DNA from: Bacteroidales bacterium
GTDB taxonomy: Bacteria; Bacteroidota; Bacteroidia; Bacteroidales; Paludibacteraceae
Direction of reading: 5' to 3'
DNA: 64,000 bases
NCBI GenBank assembly: GCA_012837935.1
Contig: DUQG01000008.1
Location: 1 to 64,000, forward strand
Position 1 is the stretch's first letter. Each line of letters opens with the position of its first letter. The notes under the pieces are model-generated. The model worked only from the letters and a program-made list of their open reading frames with translations, made no database searches and was not told the DNA's origin. Positions 41,939 through 51,419 of this stretch are shown here, one piece after another. The position numbers and the translations under genes were made by a program.

Positions 41939-42487
41939 ATGAAAGAAGAAATATTAATAGCCGGTTTTGGTGGGCAAGGAGTATTGTCCATGGGAAAAAT
42001 TTTGGTGTACTCTGGTTTGATGCAAGGTCAGGAAGTAAGCTGGTTGCCATCGTACGGACCGGAACAACGTGGTGGAACTGCCAACGTAACCGTTATTCTG
42101 AGTGACGAAAAAATCAGTTCGCCTATTTTGAACAAATATGATACGGTGATTGTACTTAATCAGCCGTCGCTTGATAAGTTTGAAAGCCGTGTGAAACCTG
42201 GTGGAACATTGATTTTTGACAGTCATGGATTTAAGAACTTTCCTACTCGTAAAGACATCAATATTTACAAAGTAGATGCCACTGAATATGCTTATAAGCA
42301 TGATATGGTAAAAACTTTGAATATGATGATATTGGGTGGTTTTTTGAAAATTCGTCCTATTGTGAAGGTAGAAAATGTGCTAAAAGGATTGGAAAAATCA
42401 CTTCCTGAACGCCATCATCACTTAATTCCGATGAACGAAAAATCCATTATGAAAGGAATGGAGTTGATTGAGAAATTTGAAGTGTAA
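41939..42487 (+). CDS. korC: 2-oxoacid:ferredoxin oxidoreductase, gamma subunit
   Basis: 182 residues. The start EEILIAGFGGQGVLSMGKILVYSGLMQG and the WLPSYGPEQRGGTANVTVILSD segment are diagnostic of the POR_N/gamma subunit that binds coenzyme A. Three core subunits and the ferredoxin subunit are thus all present and intact. It is the last gene of the operon; the terminator at 42676 lies 190 bases on, after a short palindromic repeat. Confidence 0.95.
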   Translation: MKEEILIAGFGGQGVLSMGKILVYSGLMQGQEVSWLPSYGPEQRGGTANVTVILSDEKISSPILNKYDTVIVLNQPSLDKFESRVKPGGTLIFDSHGFKNFPTRKDINIYKVDATEYAYKHDMVKTLNMMILGGFLKIRPIVKVENVLKGLEKSLPERHHHLIPMNEKSIMKGMELIEKFEV

Positions 42488-42609
42488 ATTGGGGTTGTGA
42501 GTTTGTTTTGAAAATTATAAGTTGCACGCAAAGGCACAAAGGCGCAAAGTTTTTGTAAGCGTTGATTTTCATCACATTTTAAAGCTCGCAAAGATAAAAA
42601 TCAAACCAG

Positions 42610-42624
42610 CTTGCCGCAGGCAAG
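42610..42624. repeat. CTTGCC-GCA-GGCAAG palindrome, short REP variant
   Basis: A perfect 6-base-arm palindrome placed between AAAAATC (ends 42603) and GATTTTT (starts 42625), which are themselves complementary. It is the shortest member of the CCTGYCTG family in the window. Confidence 0.5.
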
Positions 42625-42675
42625 GATTTTTATAAGTTAAGATTTTTCAAAGAAGAATCAATTATTAAGATATAC

Positions 42676-42709
42676 AAATCAGCTATTGCAGAAATGTGAT
42701 AGCTGATTT
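42676..42709 (+). terminator. Intrinsic terminator, probably of korDABC
   Basis: AAATCAGCTAT pairs with ATAGCTGATTT around a 12-base loop, followed by a T-rich run. Confidence 0.8.
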
Positions 42710-42796
42710 TTTATTTAATGAGTTGACTGTTCGTTTGCACTCTTTTAATTTTCTCTAAATTCCCTGTCAGATTTCAGTCATACAAGATTTTCTTTG

Positions 42797-42804
42797 TATC
42801 TTTG
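42797..42804 (+). promoter_or_regulatory. Bacteroidota -7 box for the DUF2723 gene
   Basis: TATCTTTG, 140 bases before the start codon, giving a long leader. The upstream element is weak. Confidence 0.45.
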
Positions 42805-42944
42805 AACGATTTTTTGTTTTGGGTGTAAAACCTTAAGAATAAAAGTTTGCCAAAACAAGGCGATGGAAGTGCGTAAAATTTCACTTCGATTTTATTGATA
42901 GAAATAATATTCACAAATATAAGAAATCACAATAATCATACGAC

Positions 42945-45900
42945 ATGAAAAATTTTAGATTTTTGAATACAGTATTTGGTTGGTTAGCATTTGCAGTGGC
43001 TGCCGTAACTTACTTGATGACCATAGAGCCTACGGCAAGTTTTTGGGACTGCGGAGAGTTTATTTCAGCCGCCTATAAGTTGGACGTTGGACACCCGCCG
43101 GGAGCGCCATTTTTTATGCTTACCGCAAAATTCTTTACACTTTTCACTTCCGATGTAACTAAGGTAGCCATGATGGTTAATGCGATGTCAGCATTGGCAA
43201 GTGCACTTACTATTCTTTTTCTATTCTGGACGATTACACATTTGGCTCAGAAACTGATTAAACGCAGCGAAGAAGAATATACATTCGCCGATAAAATCAT
43301 CGTTTTAGGTGCAGGTTTGGTAGGCGCTTTGGCATATACTTTCTCTGACACCTTCTGGTTTTCGGCAGTTGAGGGTGAAGTGTACGCCTATTCTTCTCTG
43401 TTTACAGCCATAGTTTTCTGGCTAATTTTGAAATGGGAAAAAAATGCCGACAATCCCGGTTCAGACCGTTGGCTTATTCTTATTGCCTACTTGATGGGAC
43501 TTTCTATCGGTGTTCACTTGCTGAACTTGCTGGCAATTCCGGCTATTGTACTGGTTTATTATTACAAAAAATATACACCCAGCACGAAGGGAATTATTCT
43601 TGCTATGGCTATGTCTGTGGTTATTTTGACCTTTACGCTTTACGGACTTATCCCCGGCTCTATCTGGTGGACTACGCAGTTTGAACTGCTGTTTGTAAAT
43701 AAGTTCGGTTTGTCCTACAATAGCGGATTGTACTTCTATTTGGTGTTGGTTGTAGCTTCTTTGGTGTGGGCTATTTATGAAACTCATGTCAACAAAAGTT
43801 ACTTACGAATGGCACTGTCTTATATTTTAGCAGTTTCTATCACAGGCGTGCCGTTCTTGTTTGAAAAGGCGACAGTAGGAATCGTAATCATTTTGGCAAT
43901 GGTTGCATTTTTCTACTACAAGAAAAACAGCATCAAACCACGTTGGTTGAATACCAGTTTGCTGATGATTGCCGTGATAATGATTGGATATTCGACTTAT
44001 GCGGTGATAATGATACGTTCCACGGCACAGCCTACGATGGACCAAAACTCGCCGGACAATGTGTTTTCATTGAAATATTATCTGAACAGAGAGCAATACG
44101 GTGACCGTCCGCTGCTTTACGGTGGTACATACAACGCACCAATGAAACTCAAAGTGGAAGGAAATACTTGCGTGTACGACGTGGAAAAATCGCCGCTTTA
44201 TGCACCAAAACCGAAGCTTGACCCGTCGGAAAAAGATGAGTACATTGTAGCAGGCGAAAAATATACCTACAAAAGGGACGATAAGTTTATGATGCTTTTC
44301 CCGCGGATGTATAGTAGCGACCCGAGTCACATTAAAGCCTACAAAATGTGGGGAAATGTGGAAGGAAAGCGTGTGTATTATGATTTCTGCGGCGAACAAC
44401 GTAGCGAGATGAAGCCGACATTTGGGGAAAACTTACGTTTTTTCTTTGATTATCAAGTGAACTTTATGTACTGGCGCTACTTTATGTGGAATTTTTCCGG
44501 TCGTCAAAACGATAGACAGGGTTATGGTGAAATTGAAAATGGAAATTGGATTACCGGAATTAAGTTTATCGATAATCTGCTGGTAGGCGACCAAACGTTA
44601 CTGCCTGACGATATGAAAAACAACAAAGGACGAAATACCTACTTTATGTTGCCATTGTTGTTGGGTTTAGTAGGAATATTCTACTTGCTAAATAGAGGCA
44701 AAGAAGGTACTCATGCATTTTGGGTAATTATGTTGCTGTTTTTCTTAACCGGATTGGCTATTGTAGTTTATTTGAATCAAACGCCTTATCAGCCGCGCGA
44801 GCGTGACTATGCGTATGCCGGTTCGTTCTATGCGTTCTGTATTTGGATTGGATTGGGAGTGATGGGTGTCGGAAAACTTTTGAATAAGTTTTTACCGAAA
44901 CACATTAGTGCAACTATCGCAACAGTTGCTTGTTTGGGTATTCCTGTGCTGATGGCAGCTCAAAACTGGGACGATCACGACCGTAGTGGAAGAACTGTAG
45001 CACGTGATTTTGGACAGAACTACTTAAATTCCGTGGAAGAAAATGCCATTTTATTCTCAAACGGTGATAACGATACATTTCCGCTCTGGTACAATCAGGA
45101 AGTGGAAGGCGTGCGTACGGATGTGCGTGTATGTAACTTGAGTTACTTACCAACAGACTGGTATATAGATCAGATGAAACGTGGTGCGTATGAGTCGGCG
45201 GCACTGCCTATTTCTTGGGAGAAAAAAGACTATATATCCGGCAGAAATGATGTGCTTTCAGTTCTGAACTCGAAAGAAAATCAGCCATTTGACATGCGAA
45301 AAGCCTTTGAAATTATCAAGAGTGATGATCCAGAACTGAAAATTGATGGTGACGGATTTTTCCCTTCGCCAAAACTATTCTTACCTGTGGATGCCAATCA
45401 GGTAATCAAATCGGGAATGGTAAAAGAGGAAGATAGAGATAAAATTGTTTCGCAAATGTTGTTTGAACTACCACGCAACGTATTTAAAGGCGAGGCAATG
45501 GTGATGGAAATGATTAAAGAAAACAACTGGGAACGTCCGATGTATATCTGTGTTACGGTGGGTGAAGAGTATTATCCACGTAGTTTGAATAAATATTTGT
45601 CGAGAACTGGTATGGCTTATCAAATTCTGCCTGTGGAGCAGCAAGACAGCCTAAACGTAAATGTAAACACGGAAAAGATGTATACCAATATGATGACCAA
45701 ATTCAAATTTGGTGGTGTGGATAACCCGAAAGTTTACATTGACGATCAAGTAATGAGAATGTGTAAAACGCACAGATTGCAGTTTGTTTATTTGGCAGAA
45801 GCGCTACTAGCAGAAGGCGATAGCGTACGAGCCAAAGAAGTGCTTGATTACGCAAACAAAGTATTGCCACCTACAACTGTACCGCATGATTATAGTTCCA

Positions 45901-46169
45901 ATATGATGGCTGCTGTTTATTATGAGATGGGTGCCATTACTGAAGGGGATGCGATTCTTACAGCTGTAGCCGATAGAAGTATCTCTTACTTGAATTGGTA
46001 TGCAAGTCTGAAGCCAGCTAATAGAAAAAATGCAACCAACTCTATCGGTCATGAAATGGCGGTACTCAATCAGGTGCTTCAAATAAGCAGTCAAGCAAGT
46101 GCGAAGACAGTATTTGATAAATACCTGCCTTTATTTGAGAGCTTTGCAAATCGATTTAATATGCGATAG
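42945..46169 (+). CDS. DUF2723 multi-spanning membrane protein, glycosyltransferase-C-like
   Basis: 1074 residues. The N-terminal motif TIEPTASFWDCGEFISAAYKLDVGHPPGAPFF (about 26-57) is the signature of DUF2723, the bacterial relatives of the TMEM260 O-mannosyltransferases. The acidic residues of FWDCGE in the first extracytoplasmic loop are the likely active site of a GT-C fold. About 10-12 membrane helices follow to residue 680, interrupted by a soluble loop (about 390-540). The C-terminal third (about 690-1074) is soluble, with helical repeats like TPR. Bacteroidota glycosylate exported proteins on Ser/Thr, and a role there is plausible but inferred. It heads a run of four genes in one direction, with repeats in two of the gaps. 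Confidence 0.88.
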   Translation: MKNFRFLNTVFGWLAFAVAAVTYLMTIEPTASFWDCGEFISAAYKLDVGHPPGAPFFMLTAKFFTLFTSDVTKVAMMVNAMSALASALTILFLFWTITHLAQKLIKRSEEEYTFADKIIVLGAGLVGALAYTFSDTFWFSAVEGEVYAYSSLFTAIVFWLILKWEKNADNPGSDRWLILIAYLMGLSIGVHLLNLLAIPAIVLVYYYKKYTPSTKGIILAMAMSVVILTFTLYGLIPGSIWWTTQFELLFVNKFGLSYNSGLYFYLVLVVASLVWAIYETHVNKSYLRMALSYILAVSITGVPFLFEKATVGIVIILAMVAFFYYKKNSIKPRWLNTSLLMIAVIMIGYSTYAVIMIRSTAQPTMDQNSPDNVFSLKYYLNREQYGDRPLLYGGTYNAPMKLKVEGNTCVYDVEKSPLYAPKPKLDPSEKDEYIVAGEKYTYKRDDKFMMLFPRMYSSDPSHIKAYKMWGNVEGKRVYYDFCGEQRSEMKPTFGENLRFFFDYQVNFMYWRYFMWNFSGRQNDRQGYGEIENGNWITGIKFIDNLLVGDQTLLPDDMKNNKGRNTYFMLPLLLGLVGIFYLLNRGKEGTHAFWVIMLLFFLTGLAIVVYLNQTPYQPRERDYAYAGSFYAFCIWIGLGVMGVGKLLNKFLPKHISATIATVACLGIPVLMAAQNWDDHDRSGRTVARDFGQNYLNSVEENAILFSNGDNDTFPLWYNQEVEGVRTDVRVCNLSYLPTDWYIDQMKRGAYESAALPISWEKKDYISGRNDVLSVLNSKENQPFDMRKAFEIIKSDDPELKIDGDGFFPSPKLFLPVDANQVIKSGMVKEEDRDKIVSQMLFELPRNVFKGEAMVMEMIKENNWERPMYICVTVGEEYYPRSLNKYLSRTGMAYQILPVEQQDSLNVNVNTEKMYTNMMTKFKFGGVDNPKVYIDDQVMRMCKTHRLQFVYLAEALLAEGDSVRAKEVLDYANKVLPPTTVPHDYSSNMMAAVYYEMGAITEGDAILTAVADRSISYLNWYASLKPANRKNATNSIGHEMAVLNQVLQISSQASAKTVFDKYLPLFESFANRFNMR

Positions 46170-46210
46170 GAAAAGGTAAATGTTGGTGTGGAATGTCGCT
46201 CGGACTTTTA

Positions 46211-46335
46211 ATTGCCACGCCATTTATGGCGTGGGTAAGAGGCAAGTGGCAAAATGGGCTTTAGCCCAATGTAAATAAATTTTGGCTAAAGCCTTATGAA
46301 TTTGAATTATTAATCCACGGCTTAAAAGCCGTGGC
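46211..46335. repeat. Palindromic repeat (CCACGACTT family), copy 3
   Basis: The left hairpin has stem CCACGCCAT/ATGGCGTGG and the right hairpin CCACGGCTT/AAGCCGTGG, with GGGCTTTAGCCC and TTGGCTAAAGCC between. It lies between the DUF2723 and deacetylase genes and lacks the GGTTC terminal repeats of the larger elements. Confidence 0.7.
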
Positions 46336-46367
46336 TACTAATTGATTGTTTAGAAAAATAGCTGATT

Positions 46368-46973
46368 ATGCGTCAAGTTCCGGAGTTTATAAAGCGAATT
46401 TGGAGAACACCGATTTGGCGAATGGACTCAAATCAAAAGGCGATTTATCTCACTTTTGACGACGGTCCTAATCCGGAAATTACGCCGCAAGTACTTGATA
46501 TTTTAGATGAATTCGGGGTAAAAGCTAATTTTTTCTGTGTGGGTGAAAATGTGCAGAAGTACCGTGATGTTTTTGAAGAAACAAAACGGCGAGGACATAA
46601 AGTAGGAAATCATACTTTTAACCACCTGAAAGGCTTTGAAACTTCGGTGGAGGAGTATGTGGAAAATGTGGAAAAAGCGAATGAGCTTATTAAGAGTAAG
46701 CTTTTCAGACCGCCACATGGACGCATTACGCCGCGACAAGTAAATGCTTTGAAAAAGGATTATAAAATCATTATGTGGGATTTTATAACATATGATTTCG
46801 ATGCACGAGTGTCGCCGGAAACTATTTTGAACGAAGTAAAAAAACGAAGTCGGAACGGTTCGATTGTGGTTTTTCACGATTTGACGAAAGTAGCCAAAAA
46901 CATGCTGGCAGTGTTGCCTAAGGCGATACAGTTCTGGCAGGATGAGGGCTACGAGCTAAAATTGATTGAGTAA
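46368..46973 (+). CDS. Polysaccharide deacetylase (NodB homology domain)
   Basis: 201 residues. All NodB motifs are present: TFDDGPNP (catalytic base and metal Asp), HTFNH (metal His pair), RPPHG and VVFHD near the end. Such carbohydrate esterase family 4 enzymes remove N- or O-acetyl groups from peptidoglycan, chitin-like or surface polysaccharides. No signal peptide is seen from this start (MRQVPEFIKRIWRTPIWRMDSNQKAIYLTFDDG). The short tryptophan-rich N-terminus might associate with membrane, or the enzyme may act in the cytoplasm; undecided. It is followed 20 bases later by a DUF2851 gene, so the two are co-transcribed. Confidence 0.9.
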   Translation: MRQVPEFIKRIWRTPIWRMDSNQKAIYLTFDDGPNPEITPQVLDILDEFGVKANFFCVGENVQKYRDVFEETKRRGHKVGNHTFNHLKGFETSVEEYVENVEKANELIKSKLFRPPHGRITPRQVNALKKDYKIIMWDFITYDFDARVSPETILNEVKKRSRNGSIVVFHDLTKVAKNMLAVLPKAIQFWQDEGYELKLIE

Positions 46974-46993
46974 AGAAAAAGAGGGTTTATGCG

Positions 46994-48265
46994 ATGAAAG
47001 AGACTATTTTACATCATGTTTGGCAATATAAGCTATTTTCTCTGCAAGACCTGAAAACTACGCAAGGTCAGGCGGTGGAAGTGATTGATGTGGGTAAGCT
47101 GAACACGGATGCGGGACCCGATTTTTTCAATGCGAAAATACGAATTGACGGAACTGTTTGGGCTGGAAATATTGAAATTCATCGATTGAGTTCCGACTGG
47201 AAAAAACATAAGCACGACAACAATAAAGCCTACGACAATGTGATTTTGCATGTGGTAGGTAAGGCAGACGAGAAGGTGTACCGACAAAATGGCGAAGAAA
47301 TTCCGCAGTTGGAATTGCAAGTGCCGAAACATATTCAAGACAACTACCAATCTCTTTTTGCAACTAAAAAATGGGTGGCTTGCGAGGATAAAATCAACGA
47401 AGTTCCGTCTTTTTTGATAAATAGCTGGAAAAGCGCCTTACTCGTGGAACGGCTGGAACGAAAAGCGAATGGTATAGATGATTTACTTACTGCAAGCAAT
47501 AATCATTGGGAAGAGGCATTTTATGTGATGCTGGCTCGCAGTTTCGGATTTGGAACGAATAGTCAGGCTTTTGAGATGACGGCAAAGTCTTTACCGCTGA
47601 ATGTGTTGGGCAAACACCACGATAATCTGTTTCAGTTGGAAGCTTTGCTTTTTGGGCAAGCGGGATTGTTGGATGCAGAAAATTCCGATAACTATCAGTC
47701 TGACTTGCGGAAAGAGTATCAATTTTTGAAAACAAAATACAAGTTGCAACCGATTGACGGCTCGATGTGGAAACTACTGCGACTGCGACCGGATAACTTC
47801 CCGCATGTACGAATAGCGCAATTTTCGGCTTTGACCTATAAATCGTCTAATTTATTTTCCAAAATAATAGCCGAAGAGGATGTGAAGGCTTTAAGAAAGC
47901 TTTTTGAGTGCGAGGTTTCGGACTATTGGCAAAAGCACTATCTGTTTGGCACGGAAAGTCCCGTTTCCAAGAAGCGATTGGGAAAAGCTTCGATAGATGT
48001 TTTGCTGATAAATGCCGTGGTGCCTTTTGTGTTTAACTACTATCAAAAAAGAGACGGAAGCGGCGAACGAGCTTTGAAACTGTTGGAAGAGATTGCACCG
48101 GAGGCAAATACCATTATCAAAAACTGGAAAAATTTGGGTGTGGAGGTTGAGAATGCGTTTGATACACAGGCGTTGCTGCAACTTAAAAAAGAATATTGCG
48201 ACGAGAAAAAATGCCTTCGCTGCCGAATAGGACATAAGGTGTTGAGTATAAATCCTGTTGTTTGA
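46994..48265 (+). CDS. DUF2851 family protein
   Basis: 423 residues, no signal peptide. The N-terminal part (ILHHVWQYKLFSLQDLKTTQGQ ... NTDAGPDFFNAKIRIDGTVWAGNIEIH) and the acidic/His residues of GNIEIH...SSDW are characteristic of DUF2851, a Bacteroidota family of unknown function. The residue pattern D-x...E-I-H resembles a nuclease-type active site, but I cannot support that further. The C-terminus carries a Cys cluster (YCDEKKCLRCRIG), probably a metal site. Starts 20 bases after the deacetylase gene. Confidence 0.85.
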   Translation: MKETILHHVWQYKLFSLQDLKTTQGQAVEVIDVGKLNTDAGPDFFNAKIRIDGTVWAGNIEIHRLSSDWKKHKHDNNKAYDNVILHVVGKADEKVYRQNGEEIPQLELQVPKHIQDNYQSLFATKKWVACEDKINEVPSFLINSWKSALLVERLERKANGIDDLLTASNNHWEEAFYVMLARSFGFGTNSQAFEMTAKSLPLNVLGKHHDNLFQLEALLFGQAGLLDAENSDNYQSDLRKEYQFLKTKYKLQPIDGSMWKLLRLRPDNFPHVRIAQFSALTYKSSNLFSKIIAEEDVKALRKLFECEVSDYWQKHYLFGTESPVSKKRLGKASIDVLLINAVVPFVFNYYQKRDGSGERALKLLEEIAPEANTIIKNWKNLGVEVENAFDTQALLQLKKEYCDEKKCLRCRIGHKVLSINPVV

Positions 48266-48375
48266 AATAGAATTAGATAACTAAAAAACAATACGAATTG
48301 CACGAATATATTCGTAGAGTCGTTTATTTGCTGTTTTAATATGTGTATCCGCATTTGTCCCTAATACTTTTTTCA

Positions 48376-48505
48376 GTTGCCGCGACTTTTAAGTCGTGGG
48401 TAGCTTGAAAATGAAGCAACGGGCTTTAGCCCAAACTTATGTAAATTTTGGCTAAAGCCGTTTCCTTGCAATTCATTGAATCCACGACTTAAAAGTCGTG
48501 GCAAC
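48376..48505. repeat. Palindromic repeat (CCACGACTT family), copy 4
   Basis: It is nearly identical to copy 1, including the preceding TATCCGCA...CCTAATACTTTTT flank from 48346, but without the inverted right end. The left stem has one change (CCGCGACTT against AAGTCGTGG), giving a mismatch or G-T pair. It ends 14 bases before the next start codon, so it forms most of the 5' region of the lipoprotein gene. Confidence 0.72.
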
Positions 48506-48519
48506 TAATTCATTTATTA

Positions 48520-50340
48520 ATGAAAAATATACTATCCATAAAAAATATCCTGCTAGCCTTTTTGGTAGCATTTATGCTGTATGCATGTGCCAATCGGGGG
48601 CAGGGGCCACAGGGCGGACCAAAAGACGAGGTGCCGCCGAAAGTGCTACGTTCCACGCCGGAAGATAAATCAGTGAATGTATCACCGAAACGAATTCAAA
48701 TCGACTTTGATGAGAATGTAAACTTAAAAGAGATTGCCAAAAATGTGATTATCTCACCACCGCAGCGCACAAACCCAGAAATTAGAGCTATAAATAAGCG
48801 TGTAACTGTGGCTTTTAATGACACGCTGATTGCGAATACCACCTATTCCATTGACTTTGGGAATGCGATAGTGGATAATAATGAAGGCAATGTGCTGAAA
48901 AACTACGTTTTTTCCTTTTCCACAGGCGACCATATTGATACGTTGCAAATTTCCGGAACACTGATTAATGCTGAAGACCTAAATCCGCTGACTGGCGTAA
49001 TTGTTGGTATTCATAGCGATTTAAGCGATACGGTACTGACCACAAAACCTTTTGAGCGAATTACACGTAGCGGCGATGAGGGTAAGTTTACTTTGCACAA
49101 TGTGAAAGAAAAGGAATACCGCGTCTATGCATTGAATGATTTGAATCGGGATAATTTCTACCAACCCGGTGAAGGTGCGGCTTTTAATGAAACAGTTTAT
49201 AAAACTTCATTGGAACGCTATATGCGTCAAGATACGATTTGGAAAGACAGTGTAACGGTTGATACCATTAAAACGGTAGAATCGACTCGATTTTTGCCGA
49301 ATGATGTGGTGTTGAAGTTTTTTAAAGACAAAACGAAAAGGCAATATCTATCAAAATCAGAAAGACCCGAAGCTCATAAATTGAATATGCTGTTTAATAC
49401 GGCGAATGAAACGCTGCCACAAGTAAGTTCGCTGGACGGCGATTGGAACGGGAAGTTTTTACTGCAAAAAAATGAAACGTTGGATTCACTGACTTTCTGG
49501 CTGACCGATTCCGTTTGGATGAAAAAAGATACAATTTCGCTTCAAGTGCAGTACATGAAATCCGATTCGGTAATGAAGTTGCAACCGCAAACCGATACGA
49601 TTAATTTTGTACAACGACGTGCAGCACGCGCACAGGCAACGCAGAGTAAGTCTAAGAAAAAAGTTTTTTTGGATATAAACTCGAATATGAGTTCTAAATT
49701 TGAAGTCTATAACCCGATAAAACTCTCAATAGCAACGCCTGTTCATTATGTGGATAGAGAAAAACTGCATTTAAGTCAACAGGTGGATACGGTGCTTGTG
49801 CCGATTGACTTTGAATTGGTAAAAATAGATTCGGTGGGAATGAATTTTGAAATTCGGCATAAGTGGGAACCGGAAACAAGCTATACTTTTACGGCAGATT
49901 CAGCGGCTTTTGAAAATATATACGGTTTGCATAGCGATAAGCTAAAACTGGAGATGAAAGTAAAATCGCTGGATGATTATTCCAGCCTTTCAATGACTTT
50001 GCTAAAATTCGACTCAACGGCTGTATTTCAAGTAGTGGATAAAGAGGATAAAGTGGTGCGAACGGTTCCTATTAGCAGAAACGGCGCTACACGAATAGAA
50101 CATCTTACACCCGGTGATTATTATGTGAAAATGTTTCTGGATGTAAATGGAAACGGAAAATGGGATACCGGAAGTGTACTCGAAAAACGACAACCCGAAG
50201 AAGTCTTCTACTATTCCAAAAAACTTACGTTAATTAAAAACTGGGAATTTGAAGAGAGTTGGAACCATACTGAAACACCGCTACTGCAACAAAAACCCGC
50301 CGAACTTAAGAAAACGTCCGAAGTGAAAGCGGATAAATAG
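48520..50340 (+). CDS. Ig-like (SbsA/Big_5) domain lipoprotein
   Basis: 606 residues. The lipoprotein signal has lipobox LYAC with Cys23, followed by a Gly/Pro/Lys-rich tether (ANRGQGPQGGPKDEVPPK). Residues about 40-135 are a Big_5 Ig-like domain (VLRSTPEDKSVNVSPKRIQIDFDENVNL ... YVFSFSTGD). A carboxypeptidase-regulatory-like module follows (GTLINAEDLNPLTGVIVGIHS ... YRVYALNDLNRDN), then a large beta-rich region. Near the end LTPGDYYVKMFLDVNGNGKWDTG is typical of this conserved Bacteroidota family. Presumably outer-membrane anchored; function unknown. A palindromic repeat ends only 14 bases before the ATG, and a strong terminator follows. Confidence 0.85.
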   Translation: MKNILSIKNILLAFLVAFMLYACANRGQGPQGGPKDEVPPKVLRSTPEDKSVNVSPKRIQIDFDENVNLKEIAKNVIISPPQRTNPEIRAINKRVTVAFNDTLIANTTYSIDFGNAIVDNNEGNVLKNYVFSFSTGDHIDTLQISGTLINAEDLNPLTGVIVGIHSDLSDTVLTTKPFERITRSGDEGKFTLHNVKEKEYRVYALNDLNRDNFYQPGEGAAFNETVYKTSLERYMRQDTIWKDSVTVDTIKTVESTRFLPNDVVLKFFKDKTKRQYLSKSERPEAHKLNMLFNTANETLPQVSSLDGDWNGKFLLQKNETLDSLTFWLTDSVWMKKDTISLQVQYMKSDSVMKLQPQTDTINFVQRRAARAQATQSKSKKKVFLDINSNMSSKFEVYNPIKLSIATPVHYVDREKLHLSQQVDTVLVPIDFELVKIDSVGMNFEIRHKWEPETSYTFTADSAAFENIYGLHSDKLKLEMKVKSLDDYSSLSMTLLKFDSTAVFQVVDKEDKVVRTVPISRNGATRIEHLTPGDYYVKMFLDVNGNGKWDTGSVLEKRQPEEVFYYSKKLTLIKNWEFEESWNHTETPLLQQKPAELKKTSEVKADK

Positions 50341-50348
50341 ATAAAACA

Positions 50349-50378
50349 ACAAGCTGCCCCATTTCTGAGGCAGCTTGT
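50349..50378. terminator. Bidirectional terminator between the lipoprotein and methyltransferase genes
   Basis: ACAAGCTGCC pairs with GGCAGCTTGT over a 10-base loop, T run on the plus side and A-rich on the other. It is placed 8 bases past the lipoprotein stop and 5 bases past the convergent gene's stop. Confidence 0.85.
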
Positions 50379-50383
50379 TTTTA

Positions 50384-51415
50384 TTATAATTCTATAAACT
50401 CATATTCAGGTTTTGCAATAAACAGGTTTCCTTCAATTGTATTAAGTTTGTCTGTAGTTGCTTTAATAGCGTGTTCTGATTCGTCAATTCCAATCCATTT
50501 TCTTCCGTTTATTTGAGCAGATTTTAAAGTTGTCCCAGAACCACAAAAACAGTCAAGTACAATACTGTTTTCATCGGAAGAAGTCTGGACAATTAAATCT
50601 AACATGTCAGAATTTTTTTCTGTTGGATAAATTGGGTACTGAGGGTCTTTGTATTCCCAAATATCTTGGACTCTTTTACCTTCTCTTTCGTCTGCGAAAA
50701 TTATTTTTCTTGGGTTTCCTGTTGAAGACCACTCAATTAATCCATCTTTGTCCCATTGCTCTAATGTTTCAACATCAGTCCGCCAGTGTCTTCCTGTAGG
50801 TGGTAGAATACCCTTAAAAGCTTGATTTGATTTACCGTTTTCCGTTTCGCCCGGTGCATGAATTGGAACTGTTGTGTACCTTCTTCCTTGTTTGTTTGTT
50901 TTGGGAAAGAGTTTTTCAAAATCCTTTTCAGTATATTTTTCTCTTGGTTCGTTCCAAATAGGATTACTTGATTTTGTATAAAAAAGAATTAAATCTTTTA
51001 TATTTCCGTACCCAAGTCTATTGAAATTTTTTGGATTGCATTTTATTCTTGTAATGTCATTCCTAAAATTCTCTATACCAAAAACTTCATCCATTACAAT
51101 TTTTATATAATGACCAATTTTATAGTCAATATGCAAATAGATAGAACCTTGGTCAGACATCAATTCTTTTAATAAGAACAGTCTTTGTTTGATAAAGTCC
51201 AAAAAATCGTCTCCAACTAACTTATCAGAATAGGCAATATCCCCACTTCTTGAATTACTAATCGTTGAAGCTCTTCCATCTGTAATAGTAAAGTTTCCGC
51301 CTGTTGCAAAAGGTGGATCAATATAAACCAAATCAATCTTACCTTTCAAATCTCTTTCGTTCAGCAAGTAATTCAATCCTATAATATTGTCAGATTTTAT
51401 AAGTAAGTTTTTCAT
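50384..51415 (-). CDS. Type II site-specific DNA methyltransferase, beta class
   Basis: 343 residues. The catalytic motif IV DPPF (33-36, in LVYIDPPFATGG) comes before the SAM-binding motif I FCGSGTT (290-296). That order defines beta-class amino-methyltransferases, and DPPF/DPPY-type motifs mean N6-adenine or N4-cytosine methylation; adenine is more common. The target-recognition part lies between (about 110-260). It starts 4 bases after the stop of the endonuclease gene, forming a restriction-modification pair. Methylation protects the host site cut by that enzyme. Recognition sequence unknown; a GTSAC-type site, as for Tsp45I relatives, is a guess from the partner gene. Confidence 0.92.
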   Translation of the reverse strand: MKNLLIKSDNIIGLNYLLNERDLKGKIDLVYIDPPFATGGNFTITDGRASTISNSRSGDIAYSDKLVGDDFLDFIKQRLFLLKELMSDQGSIYLHIDYKIGHYIKIVMDEVFGIENFRNDITRIKCNPKNFNRLGYGNIKDLILFYTKSSNPIWNEPREKYTEKDFEKLFPKTNKQGRRYTTVPIHAPGETENGKSNQAFKGILPPTGRHWRTDVETLEQWDKDGLIEWSSTGNPRKIIFADEREGKRVQDIWEYKDPQYPIYPTEKNSDMLDLIVQTSSDENSIVLDCFCGSGTTLKSAQINGRKWIGIDESEHAIKATTDKLNTIEGNLFIAKPEYEFIEL

Positions 51416-51419
51416 ATCT

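Larger units (their letters stand above)
42488..42944. other. Intergenic region with a REP-like palindrome
   Basis: Contains CGCAAAGGCACAAAGGCGCAAAG near 42528 in two blocks, a REP-like palindrome at 42610, a terminator and a -7 box. No gene seen. Confidence 0.5.
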
